Shown here piece after piece: positions 25,814 to 35,072 of a stretch of DNA of 64,000 nucleotides. The notes under the pieces are model-generated. The model was not told where the DNA came from, made no database searches, and saw only the letters and a list, made by a program, of their open reading frames with translations. The stretch spans positions 1-64,000 of the forward strand of contig NZ_BONI01000051.1 of the NCBI RefSeq assembly GCF_016862635.1, given 5' to 3'. Position 1 is the stretch's first letter. The number at the start of each line of letters is the position of its first letter. The DNA is from Catellatospora coxensis (GTDB lineage: Bacteria; Actinomycetota; Actinomycetes; Mycobacteriales; Micromonosporaceae). The position numbers and the translations under genes are program-made.

Positions 25814-25886
25814 TGCGCCGCCAGGGACTCGAACCCCGAACCCGCGGATTAAGAGTCCGCTGCTCTGCCAGTTGAGCTAGCGGCGC
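25814..25886 (-). tRNA. tRNA-Lys (CTT)
   Basis: The 73-nt cloverleaf has acceptor GCGCCGC / GCGGCGC, D-arm GCTCAACTGGCAGAGC, anticodon stem-loop GCGGA-CTCTTAA-TCCGC and T loop TTCGAGT. The anticodon is CTT. CCA is not encoded. It may have served as an integration target for the island to its left. Confidence 0.97.
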
Positions 25887-26200
25887 TCGTTGGCAACGGA
25901 GAGAACCTTAGCATGACGATCCGGGGGTTCTCCAATCGGTTAACGGACTCGCGGTGCGCGTCCCCAAACCACCCCAAACCACCCGAGCGAACAAGGCATA
26001 CCACCCGATAAGGGCGCGCACGTCGGCCCCGACCACCTCACCACGGAGCGTCACCAAGCCGCCCTGTGAGCACGCTCACTCAAAGATCATCCGTGTCGCC
26101 GCGCCGATTCCCGAGATTCCGTCAGAACCGCCCACACGCCCCACCCGCCTGCGGCAATATGTGAACCGGGACATAACGGTGGTAACAGGTAGGTGGCGTC

Positions 26201-27475
26201 ATGGGTGCACTCCGCAGGTTCGGCCTCGCCGCGGCAACGGCCGTGGTCCTCGTACCACTCACCTCCTGCGACACCGGCGACCCCGCCGGCTTCAAGCAGA
26301 ACGCGGCCCCCCAACCGGCCCCGCCCGCCCAGACCCTCGAACTCACCCCGGCCGCCGAGCAGAAGGACCTGCCGGTCAGCACCGAGATCGGCATCACCGT
26401 CGCGAACGCCTCGGTCCGCTCGGTCGCCCTGGCCGACGCCAAGGGCCGGCTCCTGTCGGGCCAGATGCGCCCGGACAACAGCGCCTGGATCCCGGACAAG
26501 CCCCTGGACTACAAGGGCCGCTACTCGGTCACCGTGACGGCCACCGACGGCCGGCGGGCGATCACGAAGTCGACCTCGTTCACCACGATGGCGGAGCCGC
26601 AGCGGCAGGTCGGCACGGGCATGTACCTGTTCGACGACCACACCTACGGCGTCGCGATGCCGGTGGTGGTGGAGTTCTCGGAGCAGATCCCGGAGAAGTC
26701 GCGGGCGCAGGTGGAGTCGCGGCTGTTCGTGACGACGACGCCGGCCCAGCCGGGGGTGTGGCACTGGATGAGCGGGCGGCAGGTGACCTACCGGGCGCCG
26801 GAGTACTGGAAGCCGGGAACGGTGCTCAGCGTGCGGGCGGCGCTGAAGGGCTTGCCGATGGGCGAGGGCCGGTACGGCGACGACGACCGCAAGGCGACCG
26901 CGAAGATCGCGGGCGAGAAGCTGGAGCTGGTCGTCAAGAACTCGAACAAGCACATCGACGTCTTCCGCAACGGCAAGAAGGTCAGGTCGATGCCGGTGAG
27001 CCTGGGCAAGGCGAGCACCCCGTCGTCCTCCGGCACCATGGTGATCATGGACAAGCAGGAGTCCACCATCTTCGACACCACCGGCGAGCCGGGCGACCAG
27101 TACCGGGTGCAGATCCAGTACGCGCAGCGGCTGACCTGGGGTGGGGAGTTCATCCACTCGGCGCCGTGGAGCGTCGGCGATCAGGGCAACCGCAACGTGT
27201 CGCACGGCTGCCTGAACGTCTCGCCTAGCAACGCGGTGTGGCTGTTCCAGAACACGCACGTCGGCGACCCGGTGACGGTCAAGGGCACGGGGGTGAAGCT
27301 GGAGCGCGGCAACGGCTTCACCGCGTGGGACCTGAGCTGGAAGGAGTTCGTGAAGGGCAGCGCGCTGCCGGTGCCGCAGGAGCTGCTGGAGCCGGTGCCC
27401 GCAGTGGCCCCCTCACCGTCGGTGAGCGCGACGCCCTCGGTGGCCGTCCCATCCCCGACAGATTCGATCAACTAG
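26201..27475 (+). CDS. L,D-transpeptidase lipoprotein (first of a tandem pair)
   Basis: This 424-residue protein has a lipoprotein signal (lipobox PLTSC, Cys near residue 24), Ig-like domains at about 45-240 (LTPAAEQKDLPVSTEIGI, TSTSFTTMAEP, the last with GRYGDDD) and a YkuD catalytic domain at about 245-380. The active-site motif is HSAPWSVGDQGNRNVSHGCL, with catalytic Cys and the upstream His of GGEFIHSAPW. A Pro/Ser tail ends it. Relatives (LdtMt2 type) make 3-3 cross-links in peptidoglycan on the outer face of the membrane. Its neighbour is a close paralogue. Confidence 0.93.
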   Translation: MGALRRFGLAAATAVVLVPLTSCDTGDPAGFKQNAAPQPAPPAQTLELTPAAEQKDLPVSTEIGITVANASVRSVALADAKGRLLSGQMRPDNSAWIPDKPLDYKGRYSVTVTATDGRRAITKSTSFTTMAEPQRQVGTGMYLFDDHTYGVAMPVVVEFSEQIPEKSRAQVESRLFVTTTPAQPGVWHWMSGRQVTYRAPEYWKPGTVLSVRAALKGLPMGEGRYGDDDRKATAKIAGEKLELVVKNSNKHIDVFRNGKKVRSMPVSLGKASTPSSSGTMVIMDKQESTIFDTTGEPGDQYRVQIQYAQRLTWGGEFIHSAPWSVGDQGNRNVSHGCLNVSPSNAVWLFQNTHVGDPVTVKGTGVKLERGNGFTAWDLSWKEFVKGSALPVPQELLEPVPAVAPSPSVSATPSVAVPSPTDSIN

Positions 27476-27603
27476 TCCGTTTTATCACTAGATGCGTCGG
27501 TGGTCGTCCTCACTGGATGCAACGCGTAACCTTGATCGAGCGTCTTTGAGGCAGTATTGACAAGCGCCTCGCGCGTACACCCCTCGATCTTGGTGAGGAG
27601 CCT

Positions 27604-28938
27604 ATGCCCACCCCCGATCTCCCCGCCCCCATGTCCATGACCCGGCGGCGCGCGCTCACCGCGCTCGGCCTGGCCGGCGCGGGTGTCGCCGGAGTGGCCG
27701 GCCTGGCTGCCTGCACCGGCGACAAGTCCCCGATCTGGAACGGCTCGACCGGTGACGGCGACAAGCCCGCGGAGACGCCGCCCAAGGCGACCGTCACCAT
27801 CAGCGGCCCGGCCGCCGACACCAAGGACGTCCCGGCCAGCGCGGAGATCGTGTTCGCCGCGACCGAGGCCGTGCAGACCACGGTCTCGCTGAAGGACGCC
27901 AACGGTGCCGAGGTGCCGGGCGCCATGCACCCGGACGGCGCCGGCTGGCTGCCGGAGAAGGCGCTGGCCTTCGGCGCGACGTACACGGCGACGGTGACCG
28001 CGACCGGCGACGACGGCAAGGCCGTCACCGCCACGAGCACGTTCACCACCATGGCCAAGCCGACGAAGCTGGTCGGCATCAGCAGCTTCCTCGCCGACAA
28101 CGCCGTGATCGGCGTCGGCATGGTGCTGATCTTCAAGACCAGCCGGGACATCGCCAAGGCCGACCGGGCCGCGGTGCAGCGGCGGCTGATGGTGGAGACC
28201 CAGCCACTCCAGGAAGGCATCTGGACCTGGTACACCGCCCGCGAGCTGCACTGGCGGCCGAAGACGTTCTGGCAGGCCGGCACGCAGATCAACGTGACGG
28301 TACGGGCCGGCGGCCTGCCGATGGGCGGCGGCTACTACGGCCGCCGGGACTCGACGCTGGTCTGCAAGGTCGGGCCGGACCTGCAGCTGCGGGTCGACGA
28401 CAAGACGCACAAGATGACGGTGCACAAGGACGGCAAGGTGATCAAGACGATCCCGGTCAGCCTGGGCCGTCCCACCATGCCGTCGTCCAGCGGCACGATG
28501 ATCATCATCGAGAAGAAGCGGAACACCGTCTTCGACACGATGGACGCCCCGAACCCGGCCAACCGCTACCGCACCCCGGTGGAGTACGCGCAGCGGATGA
28601 CCTGGGGCGGCGAGTTCATCCACGCCGCGCCGTGGTCGGTGCAGCACCAGGGCCGCCGCAACGTGTCCCACGGCTGCGTGAACGTGTCCATGGCCAACGC
28701 GGCCTGGCTGTTCGCCAACACGCTGGTCGGCACCCCGATCACGACCAAGGGCACGCCCCGCGAGCTGGACTACGGCAACGGCTGGACCGACTGGGACAAG
28801 ACCTGGGAGCAGTACGTGAAGGGCAGCGCCATCCCGTACGTCCCCCCGGCCGACCCCACCCCGGACCCGTCGACGGCCCCGTCCACCGACCCGTCCGCCA
28901 CCCCGTCCCCGGCCGTCTCGGGCACCCCGAGCGCCTGA
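27604..28938 (+). CDS. L,D-transpeptidase, Tat-type lipoprotein (second of pair)
   Basis: This 444-residue paralogue of the preceding gene has the same Ig-Ig-YkuD layout and active site (GGEFIHAAPWSVQHQGRRNV, then SHGCVNVS). Its signal differs: MTRRRALTALGLAGAGVAG with twin arginines, ending in lipobox GLAAC, so export is probably by the Tat route with lipidation. A Thr/Ser/Pro tail follows the catalytic domain. The two genes are 128 nt apart. A good gtgagga site precedes ATG 27604. The pair probably arose by tandem duplication followed by signal-peptide divergence. Confidence 0.93.
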   Translation: MPTPDLPAPMSMTRRRALTALGLAGAGVAGVAGLAACTGDKSPIWNGSTGDGDKPAETPPKATVTISGPAADTKDVPASAEIVFAATEAVQTTVSLKDANGAEVPGAMHPDGAGWLPEKALAFGATYTATVTATGDDGKAVTATSTFTTMAKPTKLVGISSFLADNAVIGVGMVLIFKTSRDIAKADRAAVQRRLMVETQPLQEGIWTWYTARELHWRPKTFWQAGTQINVTVRAGGLPMGGGYYGRRDSTLVCKVGPDLQLRVDDKTHKMTVHKDGKVIKTIPVSLGRPTMPSSSGTMIIIEKKRNTVFDTMDAPNPANRYRTPVEYAQRMTWGGEFIHAAPWSVQHQGRRNVSHGCVNVSMANAAWLFANTLVGTPITTKGTPRELDYGNGWTDWDKTWEQYVKGSAIPYVPPADPTPDPSTAPSTDPSATPSPAVSGTPSA

Positions 28939-28992
28939 CCCCGGCCACCACCTGGCGCAACTCTTAACGAGTCGCGCCTTCAGACCGCCTCT

Positions 28993-29023
28993 CGGGCCGC
29001 GACTCTTCAAGAGTCGCGGCCCG
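28993..29023 (+). terminator. Terminator after the L,D-transpeptidase pair
   Basis: A perfect 15-bp inverted repeat (cgggccgcgactctt / aagagtcgcggcccg) lies about 55 nt after the stop. Confidence 0.75.
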
Positions 29024-29069
29024 AAGCGCGTCCGGGCCGAAGGCCCACCGAGGCGGGGGCGGGCAGCGA

Positions 29070-29099
29070 AAAGCCCCGGCGGAATTCCGCCGGGGCTTT
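29070..29099. terminator. Terminator of tRNA-His
   Basis: A perfect 30-nt palindrome (aaagccccggcggaa and its complement) sits just past the 3' end of the leftward tRNA. Confidence 0.8.
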
Positions 29100-29107
29100 C
29101 GATATGG

Positions 29108-29181
29108 GGTGATCGACGGGACTCGAACCCGCGACCCCCGGGACCACAACCCGGTGCTCTACCAGCTGAGCTACGACCACC
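29108..29181 (-). tRNA. tRNA-His (GTG)
   Basis: The 74-nt cloverleaf has the extra G at position -1 paired with C73, as expected for histidine. The acceptor is GGTGGTCG / CGATCACC, the anticodon stem-loop CCGGG-TTGTGGT-CCCGG (anticodon GTG) and the T loop TTCGAGT. CCA follows directly in the genome. Confidence 0.97.
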
Positions 29182-29278
29182 ATCACACCGCCGCTGACCT
29201 CACGGCCGCGGCGACTGACCAATGATAGCCATACCCCCCGGCGTCACGTCGAGCGGGTATCGCTGTGTCTCCCGCTAC

Positions 29279-29899
29279 TCAGGGAAGGATCATCGTCGCG
29301 GCGATGCGCTTGGCCTCGTCGACGTCCGGGCCGGGCTGCGGGACGAAGATCGCCTCGCGGTAGTAGCGCAGTTCGCGGATGCTCTCGCGGATGTCGGCCA
29401 GGGCCCGGTGGGCCAGCCCCTTCTCCGGCTGGCCGAAGTACACCCGGGGGTACCAGCGGCGGCACAGCTCCTTCACCGACGACACGTCGATCATGCGGTA
29501 GTGCAGGTGCGTGTCGAGGCGGGGCATGTCCCGGACGATGAAGCCGCGGTCGGTGGCGATCGAGTTGCCGCACAGCGGCGCGGTGCGCGGCTCGGTGACG
29601 TACTTGGTGACGTACTCCAGCACCATGTCCTCGGCCTGCTCGACGGTGACCGTGGAGCGGCGCACCGCCTCGGTCAGGCCCGATTTCTCGTGCATCTGCT
29701 TCACCACGTCGACCATGCCGTCGAGGGCGGCGTCATCGGTGTGGATCACGACGTCCACCCCGTCGCCCAGCACGTTCAGGTCGGCATCGGTGACCAGGGC
29801 CGCTACCTCGATCAAGGCGTCGCTGCCCAGGTTCAGGCCGGTCATCTCACAGTCGATCCATACCAGATGGTCGGCGCTTCGCAGATCTCCCACCGGCAC
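29279..29899 (-). CDS. orn: Oligoribonuclease
   Basis: This 206-residue DEDDh 3'-5' exonuclease has Exo [21 protein letters not shown] (acidic pair D, E), Exo [21 protein letters not shown], and Exo [21 protein letters not shown] with the catalytic His and Asp. The enzyme removes two- to five-nucleotide RNAs and pGpG-type products, and is essential in many bacteria. The length is typical. The start is GTG 29899. A second GTG two codons later lies 6 nt after a TACGCT box and could be the true leaderless start. Confidence 0.95.
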   Translation of the reverse strand: MPVGDLRSADHLVWIDCEMTGLNLGSDALIEVAALVTDADLNVLGDGVDVVIHTDDAALDGMVDVVKQMHEKSGLTEAVRRSTVTVEQAEDMVLEYVTKYVTEPRTAPLCGNSIATDRGFIVRDMPRLDTHLHYRMIDVSSVKELCRRWYPRVYFGQPEKGLAHRALADIRESIRELRYYREAIFVPQPGPDVDEAKRIAATMILP

Positions 29900-29976
29900 A
29901 GCGTACGCCGTATGGGCGCACTGTCAGTGCCGCCACTGTCGGCCCCGGGGGCGTGCCCCGCCGACCGCCCGGCGGA

Positions 29977-29982
29977 TAGGGT
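29977..29982 (+). promoter_or_regulatory. -10 box of the GT87 gene (leaderless)
   Basis: TAGGGT lies 7 nt before the ATG. The same box and spacing precede the bcp gene. Confidence 0.45.
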
Positions 29983-29989
29983 GGCGACC

Positions 29990-31201
29990 ATGTCTCAGGT
30001 CCGCACCCGCGACCCGCTCGTGCGGGTGCTCACCGTGATCGCCGTGCTCGCGCTGGCCGCCGTGGCGTTCTGGCGGCTGCGGGTGGAGCACGGCTTCTTC
30101 GACCTGAAGATCTACATGTCGGCCGTGAACTGGTGGGGCGACGGGCACGACCTCTACGACTACGCCCAGCCCGACCGGGTGCAGGGCGCGCTGTACTTCA
30201 CGTACCCGCCGTTCGCGGCGCTGCTGCTGTTCCCGTTCGGGCTGCTGCCGCTGGGCGTGACCCAGGCGCTGTTCACGCTGGGCACCGTCGCCGCGGTGGT
30301 GGTGACGACCTACTGGCTGGTCGCGCCGCTGGCCCGGCGGCAGGGCTGGCCGGCCTGGTATGCCGTGGGCATCGCGGCACCGCTGGTGCTGGTGATCGAG
30401 CCGCTGCGCGAGACGATCACGTTCGGCCAGATCAACATGCTGCTGATCCTGCTGATCATGATGGACCTGCTGGTGCTGGGGCCGCGCGGCTCGAAGTGGA
30501 CCGGCGTCGGCATCGGCGTGGCCACCGCCCTGAAACTGATCCCCGGCCTGTTCATCGTGTACCTGCTGGTCACCAGGCAGTGGCGAGCGGCGTTCACGGC
30601 GATGGGCGCGGCCGCGGGCGTGACCCTGCTGGCCGCCGCGATCGCGCCGCGCGCCTCGTGGGACTTCTGGACCTCGGCCCTCTGGGACACCGCCCGGGTG
30701 GGCCGCCTGGACTACACCGGCAACCAGTCGCTGCAGGGCCTGCTGGCCCGCCTGGTCGCGCCGGAGCAGCCCGCGAAGTGGCTCTGGCTGCTGCTGGCGC
30801 TGGCGGCGCTCGGCTTCGGCATGTGGCGCGCGGCGCGGGCGGGGCTGGCCGGCGACGCGGTCACCGGGCTGGCGCTGACCGGCCTCGTGTCGGGCTTGAT
30901 CAGCCCGATCACCTGGCCGCACCACCTGTACTGGTTCGTGCCCGCGATCGTGACCCTGCTCGCCGCGGCGCAGCGGGCGCAGGCCGGTCGCCGGTGGGGC
31001 TGGCTGGCCTTCGCAGCGGGCGTGTACGCCGTGTGCGTGATCGGCGTCGTCTCACTGGTGGACTGGGGCGTGGCCGCGGTGCCCACGGACACCGTGGGGC
31101 TTTTCCTGGCCCGCAACGCCTACGTTCTGCTCAGCCTGGTGCTGCTGGCGTTCTTGCCGATCAATCGACCAGGGGATTATCCCACGTCAAGGGCCGTATA
31201 G
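29990..31201 (+). CDS. GT87-family polyprenyl-phosphate mannosyltransferase
   Basis: This 403-residue integral membrane protein has about 10-11 helices. The family-87 pattern is FFDLKIYMSAVNWWGDGHDL near residue 35 (catalytic Asp in the first loop), YFTYPPFAALLLFPFGLLPL, ETITFGQINMLLILL and WPHHLYWFVP. Relatives are alpha-1,2-mannosyltransferases that use polyprenyl-phosphomannose to build mycobacterial-type lipomannan and PIMs on the outer leaflet. The exact acceptor here is unknown. The ATG at 29990 follows a TAGGGT box by 7 nt. It is divergent from orn. Confidence 0.88.
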   Translation: MSQVRTRDPLVRVLTVIAVLALAAVAFWRLRVEHGFFDLKIYMSAVNWWGDGHDLYDYAQPDRVQGALYFTYPPFAALLLFPFGLLPLGVTQALFTLGTVAAVVVTTYWLVAPLARRQGWPAWYAVGIAAPLVLVIEPLRETITFGQINMLLILLIMMDLLVLGPRGSKWTGVGIGVATALKLIPGLFIVYLLVTRQWRAAFTAMGAAAGVTLLAAAIAPRASWDFWTSALWDTARVGRLDYTGNQSLQGLLARLVAPEQPAKWLWLLLALAALGFGMWRAARAGLAGDAVTGLALTGLVSGLISPITWPHHLYWFVPAIVTLLAAAQRAQAGRRWGWLAFAAGVYAVCVIGVVSLVDWGVAAVPTDTVGLFLARNAYVLLSLVLLAFLPINRPGDYPTSRAV

Positions 31202-31301
31202 CCAGTCTTGTCCGTTCTGACGGTTTTGCCGTAACGTGAACGGCAGGGACAACGTCTCCCCCGGGACAGGTCCCCAAGTGGTGACACCGTTCCCCCGGTG
31301 A

Positions 31302-31335
31302 GAGCGGCCCGTACGCCGGTACGTGCGGGCCGCTC
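31302..31335. terminator. Bidirectional terminator
   Basis: gagcggcccg / cgggccgctc forms a perfect 10-bp stem between the convergent GT87 and membrane-protein genes. Confidence 0.7.
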
Positions 31336-31344
31336 GACTTGTGC

Positions 31345-32562
31345 TCAGACCCGCTGCCGCGGGCGGTCCAGCCGCAGCTCGCAGCCCGGCCGGGGCAGCC
31401 ACACCCGCAGGAACTCCTCGGTGATCACTTCCCGGACCGGTTCGGTCGCGGGCAGCGTGCCGCGCAGCGGCGGCCACGGCAGCTCGGGCGCGGCGACGGT
31501 CCGCATCGCGGGCACGGCGGGCGCGGCGAATTCGGCCGTCATGACCGAGGGCACCGTGTCGGCGAGCCGGGGGTCCGGCAGCGTGTCGGCGGCCTGCAGA
31601 CAGGTCACCATCGGCGTGGCGGCGGGGCCCGTGTAGGGCGCGCCCGCCCACGGGACCGTCAGCGCCGGGCGGGCGCCGGACTCGAAGCCCTGCGGCGAGG
31701 GTGCGCCCGGCTCGCGTTCCTGCGGGCCGCGTACGCCCGGCTCGGCTTTTGTGGTCGGCGGAGCCTGCGGCGCGCGCTGCTCCGGCGCGGGCGGCAGGGT
31801 CAGCGCCTCGGGGTCGCCGGGCAGCACCGGCCGGGTGTAGTCGGCCAGCAGCGCGGTCAGCGCGCCGTCGCCGGTCGCGTCCGGCAGCGGCTCGCGTGGC
31901 CCGGCCGGCCAGGACAGGGTCACGAACGCCAGGATCAGCAGCACCATGCCGAGGATGAGCAGGCCCCAGGGGGCCGAGCCGAGCCAGCTCGCGCTGAGCG
32001 CGACGTCCAGGGTGGGGGCGTCCGACGGCAGCGCGGGCTCGCCAGCCGGGGTGTCCCGCAGCACCACGACCAGGGCCAGGTGCTGTCCCCGGTCCTGTTG
32101 CGGGTTCCAGGACAGCGAGCCCAGCCCCTGCCGCAGCCAGAACCCCTGGGCCAGCGGGTCGCGCGGGTCGCGGCCGGGCGCGTCCATCCGGTTGGTACGC
32201 AGCACCACCGGCCCGGATCCGAGCACCGTCTGCGCCACCTCGGTGTAGCGGATGCCCGCCAGGTACGCGGCGACCTCGTCGGGCGCGGCGACGCCGATGA
32301 ACGCGGGCGTGTTCGCCGAGCTCGCGGACAGCCGCAGTGTGGTCGTGCCGACCCGCACGTACGGGACGTCGCGCTGCAGCAGCGCGTCGAGGTCGGGCAC
32401 GACCAGCACCCGGTTCGGGTCCTTCGGCGGGGCGATCGTGGCGTGGAACGCCCCGTCGGGGCTGTCGTGGCCGGACAGCCAGGCGGCGCCGCCACCCGCC
32501 GCGAGCGCGGGCACCGCGACGAGCAGGGCCAGCAGACCGACGACAACACGAACAGCGCGCAT
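31345..32562 (-). CDS. Membrane-anchored hypothetical protein of the copper locus
   Basis: This 405-residue protein has an N-terminal signal or anchor (VVVGLLALLVAVPALAAGGG), an extracytoplasmic domain of about 180 residues, a helix (APWGLLILGMVLLILAFVTL) near residue 195, and a long Pro/Ala-rich cytosolic tail. No conserved catalytic motif was recognised. It lies 133 nt downstream of the YcnI gene in the same direction and may share its transcript, which would tie it to copper or envelope functions; that link is only positional. Confidence 0.65.
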   Translation of the reverse strand: MRAVRVVVGLLALLVAVPALAAGGGAAWLSGHDSPDGAFHATIAPPKDPNRVLVVPDLDALLQRDVPYVRVGTTTLRLSASSANTPAFIGVAAPDEVAAYLAGIRYTEVAQTVLGSGPVVLRTNRMDAPGRDPRDPLAQGFWLRQGLGSLSWNPQQDRGQHLALVVVLRDTPAGEPALPSDAPTLDVALSASWLGSAPWGLLILGMVLLILAFVTLSWPAGPREPLPDATGDGALTALLADYTRPVLPGDPEALTLPPAPEQRAPQAPPTTKAEPGVRGPQEREPGAPSPQGFESGARPALTVPWAGAPYTGPAATPMVTCLQAADTLPDPRLADTVPSVMTAEFAAPAVPAMRTVAAPELPWPPLRGTLPATEPVREVITEEFLRVWLPRPGCELRLDRPRQRV

Positions 32563-32695
32563 CGGGTGTCCTCCCAGGGCTCGCCGGTGGGGCGGCGAGG
32601 CTCTCCGCGCGCCGGCGATCGAGGCGCGCTCTCCCGGGACAACGCGGCCGGGCGCCCGGCAGATGCGGGCACCCGGCCGATGACGACCGTGCGGA

Positions 32696-33400
32696 TTACT
32701 GGCGCACCGGCTCCTTGCGGGTACGCGCGAACGCCAGACCGGCGAGGATCAGCGCCAGCACGCCGACGACCAGGCCCGCCACCCCGAGCCAGTCCGTGCC
32801 GCCGCCCTTGGTGTCGCCGACGGCGAGCGTGTTGTCCGTCGCCGGGGTCGCCGCCGCGCCGGCCGCCGCGGGCACCAGCTTCAGCACCGGGGCGGGGCTC
32901 TCCGGCTCGCCGCCGTCGTTGGCCGGCGGGTCGATCCAGCGCACCACCGTGCCGTCGGAGTAGGTCTGCAGCGCTTTGAAGACCATCTGGTCGACCTTGG
33001 GCAGCGGGCCCAGCGACACCGGGAACTCCTGGAACTGGCCGGGCTTGACCCCCGCGTCGGTCGAGGTCGCGGTCCAGGTCAGCGTGGAGACGACCTCGCT
33101 GATCGGGCTGCCGTGCACCTCGATCGGGGTGGCCAGCTTGCGCTTGGCCACGGCCACCGTCCAGCCGGGCACCGGCATCGTGGTGACCGACGCGACCGGG
33201 GCGTCCTCCGGCAGGTACACCTCGACCTTGGTGGTGTTCGTGTCGTCGGACTCGTTCGGCACCCGAAACGCCACGCGGGCGTAGCCGCCCTGCACGGCCT
33301 CCGACGGGTTGACCGTGACGTGGGCCGATGCGGGCACGGCGACGGCCAGCAGGCCGAGCACCGTCATCGCGACCACACCGAACCGGCGCGTCATCTTCAT
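32696..33400 (-). CDS. YcnI-family copper-associated membrane protein
   Basis: This 234-residue protein has a Sec signal (VVAMTVLGLLAVAVPASA) cut before His, then a YcnI (DUF1775) domain: HVTVNPSEAVQGGYARVAFR, PNESDDTNTTKVEVYLP, WTATSTDAGVKPGQFQEF, DGTVVRWIDPPANDGGEPES. A C-terminal helix (LGVAGLVVGVLALILAGLAF) anchors it. YcnI binds Cu(II) through the mature N-terminal His and a conserved Trp, both present here. It starts 34 nt after the CopCD gene, so the two are co-transcribed. Confidence 0.92.
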   Translation of the reverse strand: MKMTRRFGVVAMTVLGLLAVAVPASAHVTVNPSEAVQGGYARVAFRVPNESDDTNTTKVEVYLPEDAPVASVTTMPVPGWTVAVAKRKLATPIEVHGSPISEVVSTLTWTATSTDAGVKPGQFQEFPVSLGPLPKVDQMVFKALQTYSDGTVVRWIDPPANDGGEPESPAPVLKLVPAAAGAAATPATDNTLAVGDTKGGGTDWLGVAGLVVGVLALILAGLAFARTRKEPVRQ

Positions 33401-33434
33401 GCCTGGACCTTTCGTACGGCTCGGAATCCGAGCG

Positions 33435-35072
33435 CTATGAGATCGGCACCGTCGCGGTGACCGAATCCTGGTCGATCTCGGAGAGGCGAAGGGTGAAGCG
33501 CAGCTGCCAGTCTCCGGGCGTGGGCAGGGTGACCTGCCCGCTGGCGTGGTTGTCGGTGAGCTTGAGCAGCGGGAACGTGATCGGTTCGAGGCCCGCCGAG
33601 GGCAGCGCCGCGGTGGCCTTCCACTCGACCACCGGCAGCGGCGAGCCGTCGGCCTTGTACGCGTACAGGTGCACCGCGTTGTCGCCGAGCTTGGCCGGGT
33701 CGACCTCCACCTGCAGCGTGTACAGCGAGCTGGTCAGGGTCGAGGAGTAGATGACCGGCTGGGCGGGCAGCTGCGCGGTCTCCTGCGCGGTGCGGGCCGG
33801 GGTGGTCTGCGTCAGCGCGCCGGTCACCGCCAGCACCACGGCCGCGATGGCCAGCTCCGTGGTGACGACCCGGCGCAGCGGGCGCGGGTTGTCGGCGGCC
33901 CCGTTGTTGGTCCACCGCCGGGCGAAGAACGCGGCGACGAGGATCAGGCCCACCAGCACGATCTTCGCGATCATGAGCTGCCCGTACGTCGTGTCGACCA
34001 GCGCCTGCGGGGTGCCGATCTGGATCAGCCCGGACACGACGCCGGCCAGCAGCACGGTCGACACGGCCAGCGCCGCCCAGCGCGACCAGATCGGCAGGAT
34101 CGCGCCCAGCTCGCGGTTGTCGGCCTGGCGCAGCAGGAAGCAGGCGAGCATGAGCAGGCCGCCGAGCCATACCGCCGCCCCGGCCAGGTGCAGCGCGTCG
34201 ACGACCACGGACACGGCGGGCACCGGCGACGCGGCCGGGTGCCCGGCCAGCGGCCAGGTCAGCGCGGCCCCGGCGGCGACGGCGAGCAGCAGCACCCGGT
34301 CCACGATGCCGTCGCGCCCGGCCAGCAGCGGGCGCACCAGGATCGCGGCGACCGCCAGCAGCGCCAGCCGCACCAGCAGCGCGATGCCGTACTGGCTGCC
34401 CAGCACGTCGGCGAGGTCGCCGCCGGTGACCCCGGTCAGGCTGCTGCCGGACGTGTACGGGGCCTGCAGGTAAAGGCCCGCGAGGGTGACCAGCGCTACG
34501 ACGCCGAAGCCGGTCCACATGACCCGGCGCGGCCCGCGCTGGCTGAGCCGGGCCGGCCACAGCAGCGCCAGCACCAGCACCGGCCCGACCAGCAGCACGA
34601 GTCCGCCGTACCCGATGGCTTTGGCGATCGCGATCAGGTTGCGGATCGTGGTGTCGACCTTCTCCTCGGGCAGCGCCGTGGGGGTCGCCGAGGGCGCGCC
34701 GACCGAGAACGTGAACCCGCCCGGGATCGGGTGGCTGTCCGCCGAGATCACCCGGTAGCTGACCAGGTAGGTGCCCTTGGGGGCGTCCTCGCGCAGCCCG
34801 ATGCTCAGCACGTTGCCGTCGACCGTGGGCTTGCCGCGGTCGGCCCGCTGCCCGTCCGGCCCGATGATCCGGATCTTGTCGGCGACCGGGGACACCGGCT
34901 CGCTGAACGTCAGCGTCACGTCCCGGGGCGCCTCGGGCACCACCGACCCGGCGGGCGGGCTGGTGCGCAGCAGCGCCGCGTGGGCGTACGCCGGGGACGC
35001 GGGCAGCAGCGTCAGCGCCAGGAACGCCACCGCCGCGAGCAGCGCCCGCACCCGCCGCCCGCCCTTGATCAT
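33435..35072 (-). CDS. CopC-CopD fusion copper protein
   Basis: This 545-residue protein has a signal peptide ending SPAYA and a mature CopC domain starting HAALLRTSPPAGSVVPEAPR (N-terminal His is a copper ligand). DSHPIPGGFTFSV closes the CopC domain. A CopD domain of eight helices follows (VVVDALHLAGAAVWLGGLLM, YGQLMIAKIVLVGLILVAAF) and an extra C-terminal beta domain (LEPITFPLLKLTDNHASGQV) ends it. CopC binds copper outside the cell and CopD passes it through the membrane. ATG 35072 fits the signal peptide; an in-frame ATG at 35111 would add 13 residues. Confidence 0.92.
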   Translation of the reverse strand: MIKGGRRVRALLAAVAFLALTLLPASPAYAHAALLRTSPPAGSVVPEAPRDVTLTFSEPVSPVADKIRIIGPDGQRADRGKPTVDGNVLSIGLREDAPKGTYLVSYRVISADSHPIPGGFTFSVGAPSATPTALPEEKVDTTIRNLIAIAKAIGYGGLVLLVGPVLVLALLWPARLSQRGPRRVMWTGFGVVALVTLAGLYLQAPYTSGSSLTGVTGGDLADVLGSQYGIALLVRLALLAVAAILVRPLLAGRDGIVDRVLLLAVAAGAALTWPLAGHPAASPVPAVSVVVDALHLAGAAVWLGGLLMLACFLLRQADNRELGAILPIWSRWAALAVSTVLLAGVVSGLIQIGTPQALVDTTYGQLMIAKIVLVGLILVAAFFARRWTNNGAADNPRPLRRVVTTELAIAAVVLAVTGALTQTTPARTAQETAQLPAQPVIYSSTLTSSLYTLQVEVDPAKLGDNAVHLYAYKADGSPLPVVEWKATAALPSAGLEPITFPLLKLTDNHASGQVTLPTPGDWQLRFTLRLSEIDQDSVTATVPIS

